Positions 1 through 8,935 of a stretch of 64,000 nt of DNA are shown here, in pieces (the first letter of the stretch is position 1; each line of letters starts with the position of its first letter). The DNA is taken from contig JADHMQ010000005.1 of the NCBI GenBank assembly GCA_016779935.1, positions 36,584 through 100,583 on the forward strand, written 5' to 3'. The DNA is from Flavobacteriales bacterium (GTDB taxonomy: Bacteria; Bacteroidota; Bacteroidia; Flavobacteriales; UBA7312). The position numbers and the translations under genes were made by a program. Below the pieces are notes generated by a model. The model made no database searches, had not been told where the DNA came from, and saw nothing but the letters and a program-made list of their open reading frames with translations.

Positions 1-935
1 ATTTCTTTACCAGTATTATTTATACTTTGTTGGCTTTGCATAATGGTTGACGCAGGTTTAAAAGCAACTCTAAAGTAAATGTCCATTCCATTACTTATTC
101 CACCTTGAATACCTCCTGAGCGATTAGTTTTGGTAGTTCCATCTGTATTAAACAAGTCATTATGCTCACTACCTCTCATTTCTGAAGAGCAAAAACCACT
201 CCCAAACTCTACTCCCTTAACTGCATTTATGGATAAGAGCGCATGACCAAGATTAGCATGAAGTTTATTGAAAATAGGTTCTCCAAGACCAATTCCAACG
301 TTCTGAACAACACAACTTATAACGCCACCAACAGTATCTCCTTCAGACTTCATATTCTCAATTAGTTCTATCATTTTCTGAGCTGTTTCTTCATCAGGGC
401 ATCTAACATGATTATTTTCAATGTTAGAAAAATCAAGTTCACTGTAGTTTTTATCTATAAATACTGGACCAACTGAAGAAACGTAAGCATTTATTTTTAC
501 TTGAGAAAGTAAAAGCTTGGCTAATGCACCAGCAACTACCCAATTGGCAGTTTCTCTAGCCGAAGAACGCCCTCCTCCTCTGTAATCTCGTAAACCGTAT
601 TTACTAGAGTAGGTAAAATCTGAATGAGAAGGCCTGTAAGAATCTTTTAGATGAGAATAATCTTTAGAATTTTGATTTGAATTGACGATACTAAAGCCAA
701 TTGACGTTCCAGTTGTTTTTCCTTCAAAAATACCAGAGTGAAAGTGGACAATATCACTTTCCTTTCGTTCAGTAGTAATGGCAGACTGACCTGGCTTTCT
801 TCTATCTAGTTCTGACTGTATAAAATCAAAGTCTATAGATAAACCTGCAGGGCAACCGTCTAAAATCCCCCCAATGGAATCGCCATGCGATTCGCCAAAA
901 GTTGTCAAACGAAATAATCGTCCTATTGAATTCAT
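1..935 (-). CDS. aroC: Chorismate synthase, 3' end truncated by window edge
   Basis: Catalyses the last shikimate step, EPSP to chorismate, using reduced FMN in the cytoplasm. About 311 codons are present. The N-terminus carries the family signature [10 protein letters not shown] (residues about 8-17) and [11 protein letters not shown] near residue 128, with the [10 protein letters not shown] region close to the window edge. Roughly 40 C-terminal residues lie outside. The ATG at 933-935 (minus) follows a TATATTTG -7 box by six bases, so the mRNA would have almost no leader. It is divergent from hutI across a 74-base spacer. Identity is certain; only the truncation is an edge effect. Confidence 0.95.
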   Translation of the reverse strand, partial: MNSIGRLFRLTTFGESHGDSIGGILDGCPAGLSIDFDFIQSELDRRKPGQSAITTERKESDIVHFHSGIFEGKTTGTSIGFSIVNSNQNSKDYSHLKDSYRPSHSDFTYSSKYGLRDYRGGGRSSARETANWVVAGALAKLLLSQVKINAYVSSVGPVFIDKNYSELDFSNIENNHVRCPDEETAQKMIELIENMKSEGDTVGGVISCVVQNVGIGLGEPIFNKLHANLGHALLSINAVKGVEFGSGFCSSEMRGSEHNDLFNTDGTTKTNRSGGIQGGISNGMDIYFRVAFKPASTIMQSQQSINNTGKE

Positions 936-941
936 ATTCTA

Positions 942-949
942 CAAATATA
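942..949 (-). promoter_or_regulatory. -7 promoter element of aroC (TATATTTG)
   Basis: Perfect match to the Bacteroidetes -7 consensus TANNTTTG on the minus strand, six bases upstream of the aroC ATG. I see no clear -33 TTTG at the usual spacing. Confidence 0.5.
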
Positions 950-985
950 AGCAAATTACAAGCAGGCATAAATGGTCTATTTTTG

Positions 986-993
986 TATTTTCG
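986..993 (+). promoter_or_regulatory. Probable -7 element of hutI (TATTTTCG)
   Basis: One mismatch from TANNTTTG, 16 bases upstream of the chosen hutI ATG. It lies between hutI and an upstream in-frame extension, which supports the downstream start at 1010. Confidence 0.4.
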
Positions 994-1009
994 CTTGATA
1001 TTTAAACAC

Positions 1010-2257
1010 ATGATAACAGTCATTAAAAATATAAAAGAGATTGTTCAGGTTGAACATTCGATTAGAAAATGGGTCGCAGGCAAAGATATGGCTCAATTAG
1101 AAACTATAAAAAATGGTTACATTGAAATTAAGGATGGCATCATCTCTAATTTTGGAAGCATGGAAGATTGGACTGGCATTGATGACTGGAATAATACTGA
1201 GATAATAGATGCTAATGATGGTATGGTTTTTCCCTCCTATTGTGACAGTCATTCCCACTTAGTATTTGCAGCGAATAGAGAAAACGAATGGGAACAACGC
1301 CTAAAAGGTGCCACTTATGAAGAAATTGCTGCCAAAGGTGGTGGTATTTTAAACTCTGCAAAAAAACTTCAAAACACCTCTGAAGAAGATCTATTAGAAA
1401 GCGCCCTAAAACGTGCCAATGAAATCATGAAAATGGGTACAGGTGCTATAGAAATTAAAAGTGGATATGGGCTTACTGTAGATGCTGAACTGAAAATGCT
1501 AAGAGTCATCAGAAAATTAAATGAATTAAGTCCGCTAACAATAAAAGCTACTTTTTTAGGTGCACACGCTATCCCGCAAGAGTTTAAGGATAGAAAATCA
1601 GATTATCTTAATCTAATCATAAATGAAATGCTTCCTCGTGTAGCTGAGGAAAATTTAGCAGAGTACATTGATATATTCTGTGAAGAGGGGTATTTTTCAG
1701 TTGAGGACACTGAACGCTTGCTCTCAGAAGCAAAAAAATGGGGTTTAATTCCTAAAACCCATGTAAATCAGTTCACTATTTTAGGTGGTGTAGAAGCTAG
1801 TGTTAAGCACGACGCTTTGTCTGTAGACCATTTAGAAATAATGAACGACAACGACTTTAATGCTTTAAAAGGCAGCAAATGCATGCCTACTCTCCTACCC
1901 TCTTGCTCATTCTTTTTAGGTATCCCTTATGGTCCAGCACGAAAAATAATGGATGAAGGAATGCCTGTTGCTCTAGCTACAGACTACAATCCAGGTTCTA
2001 GTCCTAGTGGAAACATGAATTTTGTAGCTTCTTTAGGCTGTATTCGGATGGGAATGACTCCAGAAGAAGTAATCAACGCTACAACTATTAATACTGCTTA
2101 CGCTATGGGGCTTAGCAAAGAATTAGGAAGCATCGCCATTGGCAAAAAAGCAAATCTATTTATTACCAAACCAATAAGCTCATATGTTTTTATACCTTAT
2201 TCTTTTGGGCATCAGCATATTGATAAAATAATGATTAACGGACAACTACAATCCTAA
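1010..2257 (+). CDS. hutI: Imidazolonepropionase
   Basis: Hydrolyses 4-imidazolone-5-propanoate to N-formimino-L-glutamate, the third step of histidine degradation; cytoplasmic amidohydrolase of 415 aa, normal for the family. Metal and substrate residues are visible: HSH (81-83), GAHAIP with H186, H251 in HVNQF and D325 in ATDYNPGSS. The frame is open back to 902, but that extension overlaps aroC and the promoter region, so the ATG at 1010 is chosen. It is followed after four bases by ftcD, which consumes its product. hutH and hutU are not in this window. Confidence 0.95.
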   Translation: MITVIKNIKEIVQVEHSIRKWVAGKDMAQLETIKNGYIEIKDGIISNFGSMEDWTGIDDWNNTEIIDANDGMVFPSYCDSHSHLVFAANRENEWEQRLKGATYEEIAAKGGGILNSAKKLQNTSEEDLLESALKRANEIMKMGTGAIEIKSGYGLTVDAELKMLRVIRKLNELSPLTIKATFLGAHAIPQEFKDRKSDYLNLIINEMLPRVAEENLAEYIDIFCEEGYFSVEDTERLLSEAKKWGLIPKTHVNQFTILGGVEASVKHDALSVDHLEIMNDNDFNALKGSKCMPTLLPSCSFFLGIPYGPARKIMDEGMPVALATDYNPGSSPSGNMNFVASLGCIRMGMTPEEVINATTINTAYAMGLSKELGSIAIGKKANLFITKPISSYVFIPYSFGHQHIDKIMINGQLQS

Positions 2258-2261
2258 CACA

Positions 2262-3953
2262 ATGAAAAGACAACTTATCGAATGTGTTCCTAATATTTCT
2301 GAAGGAAGAGACACAAAAAAAATAAATGAAATTGCTTCTATTGTTGAAACAATAGATGGTGTAAAACTACTGAATGTAGATCCTGGAAAAGCTACTAATA
2401 GAACTGTCATCACTTTTGTTGGTGAACCTCAACAAGTCATCGACGCTGCATTCTTACTCATACAAAAAGCTCAATCTTTAATTGACATGAGCAAGCACAG
2501 TGGAGAACATCCTAGGATGGGGGCTACAGACGTTTGTCCACTTGTGCCAATAGCTAATATCTCTATGGAAGACACGGCCAAATGGGCACACACACTTGGC
2601 GAACGTGTTGGCAATGAGCTTAATATTCCTGTTTACTGCTATGAAAATGCAGCAAATGAAGAGAAAAGAAGAAATTTAGCAAACTGTCGCTCTGGAGAAT
2701 ACGAGGGCTTAAAACAAAAGCTTGTTGATACTAACTGGAAACCTGACTTTGGACCGGCTGAATTTAACGATTCAGTGGCTCGTTCTGGAGCAACTGCTAT
2801 ATCAGCCAGGGATTTTTTAGTCGCTTATAACATTAACCTTAATACCACTTCTACCAGAAGAGCAAACGCTATTGCTTTCGATATACGTGAAGCTGGACGG
2901 TTTTTAAGAGAAAATAATAATCCAGGCGGAAAATTACTAAAAGACGAAAATGGTGAACCCATCAGACAGCCAGGTTTATTCAAACACGTCAAAGGTATTG
3001 GTTGGTTTATTGAAGAATATGGAGTAGCACAAATCTCATACAACCTCACTAATATTAATGTATCACCTCTTCACATGGTTTTTGATAAAACTTGTGAACG
3101 CTCACAAGCTAGAGGTTTAAGAGTTACTGGCTCTGAATTAGTTGGTTTAGTACCGAAAAAGGTATTAATAGATGCCGGAGTGCATTTTCTAAAAAAACAA
3201 CAACGTTCTATAGGTATTTCTGAAAAAGAAATCATGAAGATTGCAGTAAAATCACTTGGTCTTGATGAATTATCTCCATTCATATTAGAAGAAAGAGTAA
3301 TCGAATATATGCTAGAGGGCACCACTAAGCAATTGGTTGACATGAACTTAGTAGATTTTGCTAACGAAACATCAAGTGAAAGCCCTGCTCCTGGCGGTGG
3401 TTCTATCTCTGCCTATTGCGGCGCTATGGGTGCTGCACTAGGTACAATGGTAGCTAATTTATCAGCACACAAAAGAGGTTGGGATGATAGATGGGAAGAG
3501 TTTTCAGATTGGGCTGAAAAAGGAATTGCATACCAAAATGAGTTGCTAAGATTAGTAGACGAAGACACCAATGCATTCAATAAAATTATGGAAGCCTTTA
3601 GACTTCCAAAAGATAGTGTTGAAGAAAAAGCATTACGCCAAAAAGCCATCCAAGATGCTACAAAGTTTGCTATACTCACACCATTTAAAGTAATGGAAAC
3701 AGCTTATGATTCTATGCAGGTTATGAAGGCTATGGCAGACATTGGAAACCCAAATTCTGTTACAGATGCTGCAGTTGGTGCTTTATGTGCTAGAACGGCT
3801 GTTAGAGGAGCATTTCTGAATGTAAAAATCAATTGTGGCGACTGTGAGGACAAGCTATTTGTAAACGACATTATTGAGAAAGGACAAGCTATTATTGATA
3901 AAGCAACAGCATTAGAAAACGACATAATGAAAATGACAGAGGGTAAAATCTAG
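2262..3953 (+). CDS. ftcD: Glutamate formimidoyltransferase / formimidoyl-THF cyclodeaminase (fused)
   Basis: Bifunctional cytoplasmic enzyme. Residues about 1-300 transfer the formimino group from formiminoglutamate to tetrahydrofolate (motifs CVPNISEGRD at 8-17 and GEHPRMGATD at 81-90). Residues about 355-563 form the FtcD-like cyclodeaminase domain (APGGGSISAYCGAMGAA). At 563 aa it resembles the mammalian fused protein (about 541 aa). It follows hutI by four bases, so together they convert imidazolonepropionate to glutamate and 5,10-methenyl-THF. Its TAG stop shares the palindrome CTAG (3950-3953) with the stop of the convergent comEC gene. Confidence 0.94.
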   Translation: MKRQLIECVPNISEGRDTKKINEIASIVETIDGVKLLNVDPGKATNRTVITFVGEPQQVIDAAFLLIQKAQSLIDMSKHSGEHPRMGATDVCPLVPIANISMEDTAKWAHTLGERVGNELNIPVYCYENAANEEKRRNLANCRSGEYEGLKQKLVDTNWKPDFGPAEFNDSVARSGATAISARDFLVAYNINLNTTSTRRANAIAFDIREAGRFLRENNNPGGKLLKDENGEPIRQPGLFKHVKGIGWFIEEYGVAQISYNLTNINVSPLHMVFDKTCERSQARGLRVTGSELVGLVPKKVLIDAGVHFLKKQQRSIGISEKEIMKIAVKSLGLDELSPFILEERVIEYMLEGTTKQLVDMNLVDFANETSSESPAPGGGSISAYCGAMGAALGTMVANLSAHKRGWDDRWEEFSDWAEKGIAYQNELLRLVDEDTNAFNKIMEAFRLPKDSVEEKALRQKAIQDATKFAILTPFKVMETAYDSMQVMKAMADIGNPNSVTDAAVGALCARTAVRGAFLNVKINCGDCEDKLFVNDIIEKGQAIIDKATALENDIMKMTEGKI

Positions 3954-6019
3954 TTCATCAAATTTACCACCAAAGCACCATCTGTTTTAAGATTGTGGTA
4001 CCTCAATTGAAGCGCATTACATTCATCTTCTATTTTACGTGCTACATAATATGGCAATCTAGAGTCAATGATAATAGTTTTTGGCTGATAAGCCTCTAAA
4101 ATATTAGTAACAGGAAAGTCAACAGACAAGATACAGTAGTCTAATTTTATTGGATTATCTATAGACTTCAATTCAAAATTATGGTCAACTATTAGTAGTT
4201 TTTGGTTTGCTAGTTGAATGTGCGACTGTTCTTTCCAAACATATTGACTTTGAATATTAGAGTCTAAATCTACAAGCTCTCTCTCATTTAGCTTAAGGAA
4301 TGCCCAATGATTATGTAAATTAAATTTTTGACTTTTTTGATTGTTAATTAATTCACTATTTGCCAAGAAAAGAGCTTTGTCTTTTTCTACAAGACCAAAC
4401 ACAGTATGCTTATTGACAGAGTAAAATACTAATTGCGACCTATTCTCTCGATTTTTTTGTCCATTCCAATGAGAAAATTGCATAAGAACAATACACAGTA
4501 GTGATAATATTAAATATTTTGAACTTTTTAAATAAATAAATAACAAGCAAAAGCCAATTGCAACATAAAAAATTACAACCTCATAAGCCTGCAAAAATAA
4601 AAATGAAGATATTGTTTGGGGTAATTCTTGTATACCCTCTAAAATAACAAATAAAATATTCAGAAAATATTTTAGAATAAGTAAAACTGGCTCACTTACA
4701 AAGGCATAATCAAACATCAATAGATAGAAAAGACCAAAATATATAATAAGTGGTATTAGAGGAATAACTAAAATATTTGCCAATAAAAAGTAATTAGGAA
4801 ATTGATGAAAATAATATATCCCTAAAGGAAAAGTTGCAATTTGGGCTGCCAGAGAAACACAAATCAATTGCCAAAGTGCATCAATCCATTTTGATTTAAA
4901 AAGTAAAAGAGGGTAAATTTTAGGATAAATAGACACAATTCCCAAAACAGCTAAATACGATAATTGAAAGCCTACTTCAAAAATCATGGAAGGTTCTATA
5001 ATAAGCAACAAAAATGCCGAAGCCGCTAGAGTATTGTAAATATTTGTTCGCCTTTGCATGACATCTGCTATTGCAATAAAACTAAACATGGTTGCTGCTC
5101 GCATTACGGATGGACTTAAAGAAGTAATAAAAGCATAGGACCAAAGGCAAAACAACAGAATTAACACTTTTAGTAATTTTAAAATCTGTTTTTTATTCAT
5201 AAACATCAATAACTTGTTTATCAAAAGAAAAATAATCCCCACATGAAGCCCTGAAACAGCTAAAACATGAATTACACCCGATTCACTAAATGTTTGCTTT
5301 AACTCTTGACTCATTTCTGATTTATCTCCCAAAAGTAAAGCTGTACATACCGACAATTGATTGCTATTCAATTCACTTTGAGATAATATAGCTACGAGTT
5401 TATTACGAATATTATTTACACACTTAATAATCTTATTACCCCACGCACCATTTAGTAGATTAAAGTCAGTTGAAGAAATATAAACTTGATGAGTAACATT
5501 TCTGACATTAAGATGTTTTTTATAATTGAATTGCTGAGGATTTAAGGGCAACTGAATCTCATTAGGCTTTGATGATATTAATATCCTATCCCCATATTTC
5601 AAAGAGTCTATACTTTTTTCTAAGTAAATTAATAAAACACCTTTTGTAGGCTTATTATCAACTGAAATAACTTTTGATAAAACTTTAAAGCTATTTTCTT
5701 TTTCAATAGGCTCCTCAATACACTCAACCAATAGTATACTATCATCATTTAAAAAATGAGCAAAGTAAGAATCTTCATTTTTATCCAAAGAATATTGCAC
5801 TATACACAGTCCAAACACAACTAATAAACATGAGGAGATAATTCCAAAAAGCCAACGTAAACTGAAACTTTTAACGAAAGAATGAACAATCATTAAAAGC
5901 ACTAACAAAAAAGGAATGAGAAGATAAGTCCACTGAGTGTACAGAGAGTATGAAAAAATAATCCCAAAAATAAAGGGTATTACAAGGCGGAATAAAGGAA
6001 GTGAATTCCAAAAATGCAT
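3950..6019 (-). CDS. comEC: ComEC/Rec2 family DNA-internalisation protein
   Basis: Inner-membrane channel protein of natural transformation, thought to pass single-stranded DNA into the cytoplasm. The 689-aa protein has N-terminal membrane segments (about 10-75), a soluble DUF4131-like region (about 90-200), and the Competence domain with signature SGLHVG at 256-261 followed by many membrane helices to about 510. The last 180 residues occupy the place of the metallo-beta-lactamase-like domain but show no HxHxDH motif. It is last in the surE-lpxB run, 31 bases after lpxB. Role in uptake is inferred from the family. Confidence 0.9.
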   Translation of the reverse strand: MHFWNSLPLFRLVIPFIFGIIFSYSLYTQWTYLLIPFLLVLLMIVHSFVKSFSLRWLFGIISSCLLVVFGLCIVQYSLDKNEDSYFAHFLNDDSILLVECIEEPIEKENSFKVLSKVISVDNKPTKGVLLIYLEKSIDSLKYGDRILISSKPNEIQLPLNPQQFNYKKHLNVRNVTHQVYISSTDFNLLNGAWGNKIIKCVNNIRNKLVAILSQSELNSNQLSVCTALLLGDKSEMSQELKQTFSESGVIHVLAVSGLHVGIIFLLINKLLMFMNKKQILKLLKVLILLFCLWSYAFITSLSPSVMRAATMFSFIAIADVMQRRTNIYNTLAASAFLLLIIEPSMIFEVGFQLSYLAVLGIVSIYPKIYPLLLFKSKWIDALWQLICVSLAAQIATFPLGIYYFHQFPNYFLLANILVIPLIPLIIYFGLFYLLMFDYAFVSEPVLLILKYFLNILFVILEGIQELPQTISSFLFLQAYEVVIFYVAIGFCLLFIYLKSSKYLILSLLCIVLMQFSHWNGQKNRENRSQLVFYSVNKHTVFGLVEKDKALFLANSELINNQKSQKFNLHNHWAFLKLNERELVDLDSNIQSQYVWKEQSHIQLANQKLLIVDHNFELKSIDNPIKLDYCILSVDFPVTNILEAYQPKTIIIDSRLPYYVARKIEDECNALQLRYHNLKTDGALVVNLMN

Positions 6020-6050
6020 GGCTTTTATTTAAAGCCACAAAATACTAAAA

Positions 6051-7133
6051 CTAAACTAGACTTATAGCTTTAGCTGAGCGTTTTGATGCCCCTTCGCTTC
6101 CAAGATTATCAATAATTTCGTTATAGTCATCAATGATTTTTAAAGTGTTCTTTTTATCTAAAAGAAATTGTAATTCTTTTACTAAATTTTCAGTATTAAA
6201 ATCGTCTTGAATTAGTTCTTTAACGACCGCTTTGTTAGCTATTAAATTGACTAATGAAATAAATTTTACTTTCACCAAAAGCTTACCGAAGAAATAGGAA
6301 AAAGCAGATGTTTTATAGCATACTACTTGAGGTACTTTGAGTATAGCAGCCTCTAGTGTGGCTGTGCCAGACGTAACTATAGCAACCTTTGACTCCTTCA
6401 ATAGAGCATGAGTTTGATTGGAAAGAATTGGGATATAAGAATCACCCGTAATTTTTCTGTAAAACTCTACTGAGATAGAGGGGGCACCAGCAATAATAAA
6501 TTGATAATTTTCAAAGGACTCTACCACTTTCATCATGATTGGAAGTGAGGCGCCAATTTCTTGTTTTCTACTACCTGGTAAAAGTGCTATGATGGGTTTA
6601 TCTGACTCCACACTCCTACTGTCAACATCCTTGAAAGCATCTAAAAGAGGATGCCCTACAAAGGTGGAGTCAATATTGTGTTTAGCGAAAAACGCTTGTT
6701 CAAAAGGCAAAATGGGCAATAGCAAATCTACATCACGTTTTAGCTTTTTGACACGTGATTCTTTCCACGCCCATACCTGTGGCGTAATGTAGTAAACCAC
6801 TTTAATTCCGTACTGTTTTGCAAAGCTAGCCATCCTCATATTAAAACCGGGGTAATCTACAAGGACTAATACATTAGTATTAAATTCAAGCAACTCTTTT
6901 TTAGCTTGTTTGAAATTTCTTCTAATAGCTGATAGATTTTTAATGACCTCCCAAAACCCCATAAAAGCCATTTCATTATAATGCTTAGTAAGCTCTAATC
7001 CTTGCTTTTGCATGCGTTCCCCACCAAAACCTTTAAAAGATGCTTTCTCATCAAGCTTTACAAGTTCTTTAATGAGGTTTGAAGCATGCAAATCTCCTGA
7101 TGCCTCTCCAACTATGAAGTAATAGTTTGTCAA
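6051..7133 (-). CDS. lpxB: Lipid-A-disaccharide synthase
   Basis: Glycosyltransferase family 19 enzyme that condenses UDP-2,3-diacylglucosamine with lipid X to the lipid A disaccharide at the inner membrane. The 360-aa length is near the usual 370-390. Visible features are GEASGD at 9-14, PQVWAWKESR and the LLPGSRKQEI nucleotide-sugar loop. It overlaps the preceding small membrane gene by four bases, so the two are probably translationally coupled. lpxH, the step before it, lies about 20 kb away at 27639. Confidence 0.95.
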   Translation of the reverse strand: MTNYYFIVGEASGDLHASNLIKELVKLDEKASFKGFGGERMQKQGLELTKHYNEMAFMGFWEVIKNLSAIRRNFKQAKKELLEFNTNVLVLVDYPGFNMRMASFAKQYGIKVVYYITPQVWAWKESRVKKLKRDVDLLLPILPFEQAFFAKHNIDSTFVGHPLLDAFKDVDSRSVESDKPIIALLPGSRKQEIGASLPIMMKVVESFENYQFIIAGAPSISVEFYRKITGDSYIPILSNQTHALLKESKVAIVTSGTATLEAAILKVPQVVCYKTSAFSYFFGKLLVKVKFISLVNLIANKAVVKELIQDDFNTENLVKELQFLLDKKNTLKIIDDYNEIIDNLGSEGASKRSAKAISLV

Positions 7134-7417
7134 AACAATAATTTATTGATTAAAATGAATAGCGCTAAAACTATTGTAGTCATCAAAATTCCTTGAGCAG
7201 GCTTCTCTCGATTTGCCCTTATAAAAATTAAAAATGGAATGAGATTTAGAAAGGTACAAAGACTCAACACATGAATATGTATGTCCAAAGCCTTTAACTG
7301 ATAATACAAGGCAAACATATCGCCATCCATTTTAATATTTGAATATACAACGAATGCCAAAGTTGGTATAATCAACCCCAATACACTCCCTTTCCAAAAT
7401 AAGGATTCTCTAATCAT
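7130..7417 (-). CDS. Small membrane protein of unknown function between surE and lpxB
   Basis: I do not recognise this 95-aa protein. It has three hydrophobic segments (about 9-27, 44-63 and 74-92) and little soluble sequence. The ATG at 7415-7417 overlaps the surE TGA as ATGA, the usual coupling arrangement; an in-frame ATG at 7426 is an alternative that adds three residues. Its end overlaps lpxB by four bases. Tight packing between surE and lpxB shows it is a real gene and suggests an envelope role, but nothing in the sequence names one. Confidence 0.8.
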   Translation of the reverse strand: MIRESLFWKGSVLGLIIPTLAFVVYSNIKMDGDMFALYYQLKALDIHIHVLSLCTFLNLIPFLIFIRANREKPAQGILMTTIVLALFILINKLLF

Positions 7418-8184
7418 AACTCCCATTTTTTTAAGAACGGTATGGTCTCATGTGCTGTAATGTCAAACTTTACCGGCACTACTGACACATACCCATTTGC
7501 TAACGCCCATTCATCCGTATCATTTCCTTTATCGAAGTTTTGAAAGGAACCCGTAAGCCAATAGTATGTCCTTCCCGTTGGGTCTTTTCTCTCATCAAAA
7601 TCTTCTACCCAATTTGCATCTGCTTGTCTACAAATTTTATACCCATTAATTTCATTGTAAGGTAGCTTTGGAATATTTACATTCAAACAACTACCCTTAG
7701 GCAGACCTTTCTTAAGCACCTTATTCACAATAGATTTCACCACTTCTTTAGAAGCTGAAAAATCTGCATCATGCGAATAATCTAAAAGTGAAAAGCCTAC
7801 TGACGGAATACCTTCTAAAGCCCCCTCAACAGCTGCCGACATTGTACCAGAGTATATTACATTAATAGATGAATTCGAACCGTGATTAATTCCAGAAACA
7901 CACAAATCGGGCTTCCTATCCAATATTGTACTTACAGCTAATTTAACACAATCAACAGGTGTGCCAGAACACGCATACTCAGTTTGTGGTCCATCATCAA
8001 TATGAATTTGATCACACCTCAAAGTAGAGTTTAGCGTTATTGCATGTCCCATTCCAGACTGCGGACCATCAGGAGCCACTACAACCACTTCACCTATTTC
8101 TCTCACCACCTCAATCAGTGCGCGTATTCCTGGAGCTGAAATACCATCATCATTTGAAACTAATATTAAGGGTTTATTCATCAT
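7414..8184 (-). CDS. surE: 5'/3'-nucleotidase SurE
   Basis: Metal-dependent nucleoside monophosphatase (stationary-phase survival protein E). The metal site LVSNDDG is at the N-terminus (residues about 8-14), with SGINHGSN and the YSGTVG-like YSGTMSAAVEG further on; 256 aa is typical. The reading frame is open to 8211, but the -7 box at 8200-8207 lies downstream of that point, so the start must be one of two adjacent ATGs at 8184 or 8181. First gene of the run surE - membrane protein - lpxB - comEC. Confidence 0.94.
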   Translation of the reverse strand: MMNKPLILVSNDDGISAPGIRALIEVVREIGEVVVVAPDGPQSGMGHAITLNSTLRCDQIHIDDGPQTEYACSGTPVDCVKLAVSTILDRKPDLCVSGINHGSNSSINVIYSGTMSAAVEGALEGIPSVGFSLLDYSHDADFSASKEVVKSIVNKVLKKGLPKGSCLNVNIPKLPYNEINGYKICRQADANWVEDFDERKDPTGRTYYWLTGSFQNFDKGNDTDEWALANGYVSVVPVKFDITAHETIPFLKKWEL

Positions 8185-8199
8185 TTGCAGTTTATAACA

Positions 8200-8207
8200 C
8201 AAAATTA
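8200..8207 (-). promoter_or_regulatory. -7 promoter element of surE operon (TAATTTTG)
   Basis: Exact TANNTTTG match on the minus strand, 15 bases upstream of the first surE ATG. It is back-to-back with the DUF4442 promoter box at 8230-8237, 22 bases away. Confidence 0.6.
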
Positions 8208-8229
8208 CCAAAAGAATCTTAAGAACATC

Positions 8230-8237
8230 TATTTTTG
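8230..8237 (+). promoter_or_regulatory. -7 promoter element of DUF4442 gene (TATTTTTG)
   Basis: Exact TANNTTTG match on the plus strand, ending seven bases before the ATG at 8245, so the transcript would be leaderless or nearly so. It makes the in-frame upstream start at 8185 unlikely. Confidence 0.6.
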
Positions 8238-8244
8238 CACTACT

Positions 8245-8748
8245 ATGTCAAATGTAAGGATACCGAGAAGGAGATACAGTTCAAAAATGTTGAAAAGGGC
8301 AATGAATTTATTTCCGCCCCTATTAGTAAACAGAATAAAAATAGCCGAAGCCGATGAGGAATTTAAAAACCTAAGAGTTACTGTAAAATACTCATGGCTC
8401 AATAAAAATATTCAGAAATCAATTTTTGGAGGGAGTATATTCAGCGCAATAGACCCATTTTATGCCGTCATGTATTGGCAAATATTCAACTCTAAAAATA
8501 TACCGATGCTAATTTGGATAAAAAAAGCTGAGATAGATTATATTAAAACAGCTACATCAAATTTACATATGGATTTTAAACTAAGCGAAAATGACATCGA
8601 AAATGCTATTACTGCATTAAAAGAAAATGAAAAACATGAAGTATGGCATACTATTAAAGTGTTTAACATACACAATGAATTATGTGCCGAATCTAGAGTA
8701 CTAGTATACATCCGCAATAAATATGATCACCCTTTAAATAATTTATAA
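8245..8748 (+). CDS. DUF4442 family protein (hotdog-fold thioesterase-like)
   Basis: Protein of 167 aa resembling the DUF4442/YiiD-C family, which has a hotdog fold related to acyl-CoA thioesterases. The pattern fits: a basic N-terminus, FPPLLVNRIKI near residue 25, GGSIFSAIDPFYAVMYW near residue 65 (the helix that packs against the substrate tunnel in hotdog proteins), and a C-terminal strand ending in ESRVLVYIRNK. No catalytic residue can be assigned with certainty. Divergent from surE. Family placement is by eye and the substrate is unknown. Confidence 0.75.
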   Translation: MSNVRIPRRRYSSKMLKRAMNLFPPLLVNRIKIAEADEEFKNLRVTVKYSWLNKNIQKSIFGGSIFSAIDPFYAVMYWQIFNSKNIPMLIWIKKAEIDYIKTATSNLHMDFKLSENDIENAITALKENEKHEVWHTIKVFNIHNELCAESRVLVYIRNKYDHPLNNL

Positions 8749-8788
8749 TTTTTTTTCGATTTTAAGTAAACAGAAATAAAAGTTTATA

Positions 8789-8796
8789 TATCTTTG
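8789..8796 (+). promoter_or_regulatory. -7 promoter element of candidate small RNA (TATCTTTG)
   Basis: Exact TANNTTTG match, placed to start transcription at about 8802 and give an RNA of roughly 80 nt ending at the terminator 8845-8881. No good -33 TTTG is visible. Confidence 0.5.
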
Positions 8797-8881
8797 TTGT
8801 TCCCATTAGGGAGAGGGAAGTAAGTTTTTTCATGGCTTTAAGGGGCTGCCCGAGTAGAAATACTCGGGTAGCTTTTTTTTT
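8797..8881 (+). ncRNA. Candidate small RNA with own promoter and terminator
   Basis: An 85-base unit lies between two protein genes and has its own -7 box and a strong 3' terminator. The 5' part holds UUCCC (8800-8804), which can pair with GGGA at 8809-8812 or GGGAA at 8815-8819, giving two exclusive small hairpins. The middle is U/A-rich. The 3' half is the terminator stem. A 19-codon frame (8832-8891) runs through the hairpin but codes for nothing convincing. It could also be a 5' leader or attenuator for the DUF2147 gene at 8936. I cannot assign it to a named RNA family by eye. Confidence 0.5.
8845..8881 (+). terminator. Intrinsic terminator, 12-bp stem with GAAA tetraloop
   Basis: Bases 8845-8856 pair with 8861-8872 (one G-U pair) around the loop GAAA, followed by nine T. 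It ends the candidate small RNA, or the DUF4442 transcript if that reads through. Confidence 0.9.
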
Positions 8882-8935
8882 ATACCCTTGATTCCTCAAA
8901 TAAAAATCTTAACTTGCCTGAAAAACAAGTACATT

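Noticed and set aside
902..1009. N-terminal extension of hutI
   Set aside because: It would overlap aroC and lie upstream of the probable promoter; residues are not HutI-like.
826..1023. Minus-strand ORF across the aroC-hutI boundary
   Set aside because: Overlaps the true aroC start in another frame, contains the promoter region and has no recognisable protein features.
3071..3925. Three minus-strand ORFs opposite ftcD
   Set aside because: Antisense shadows of a well-conserved gene; low-complexity Ser/Leu content typical of shadow frames.
8832..8891. 19-codon ORF inside the small RNA
   Set aside because: It runs through the terminator stem and U-run; codon content is dictated by the hairpin.
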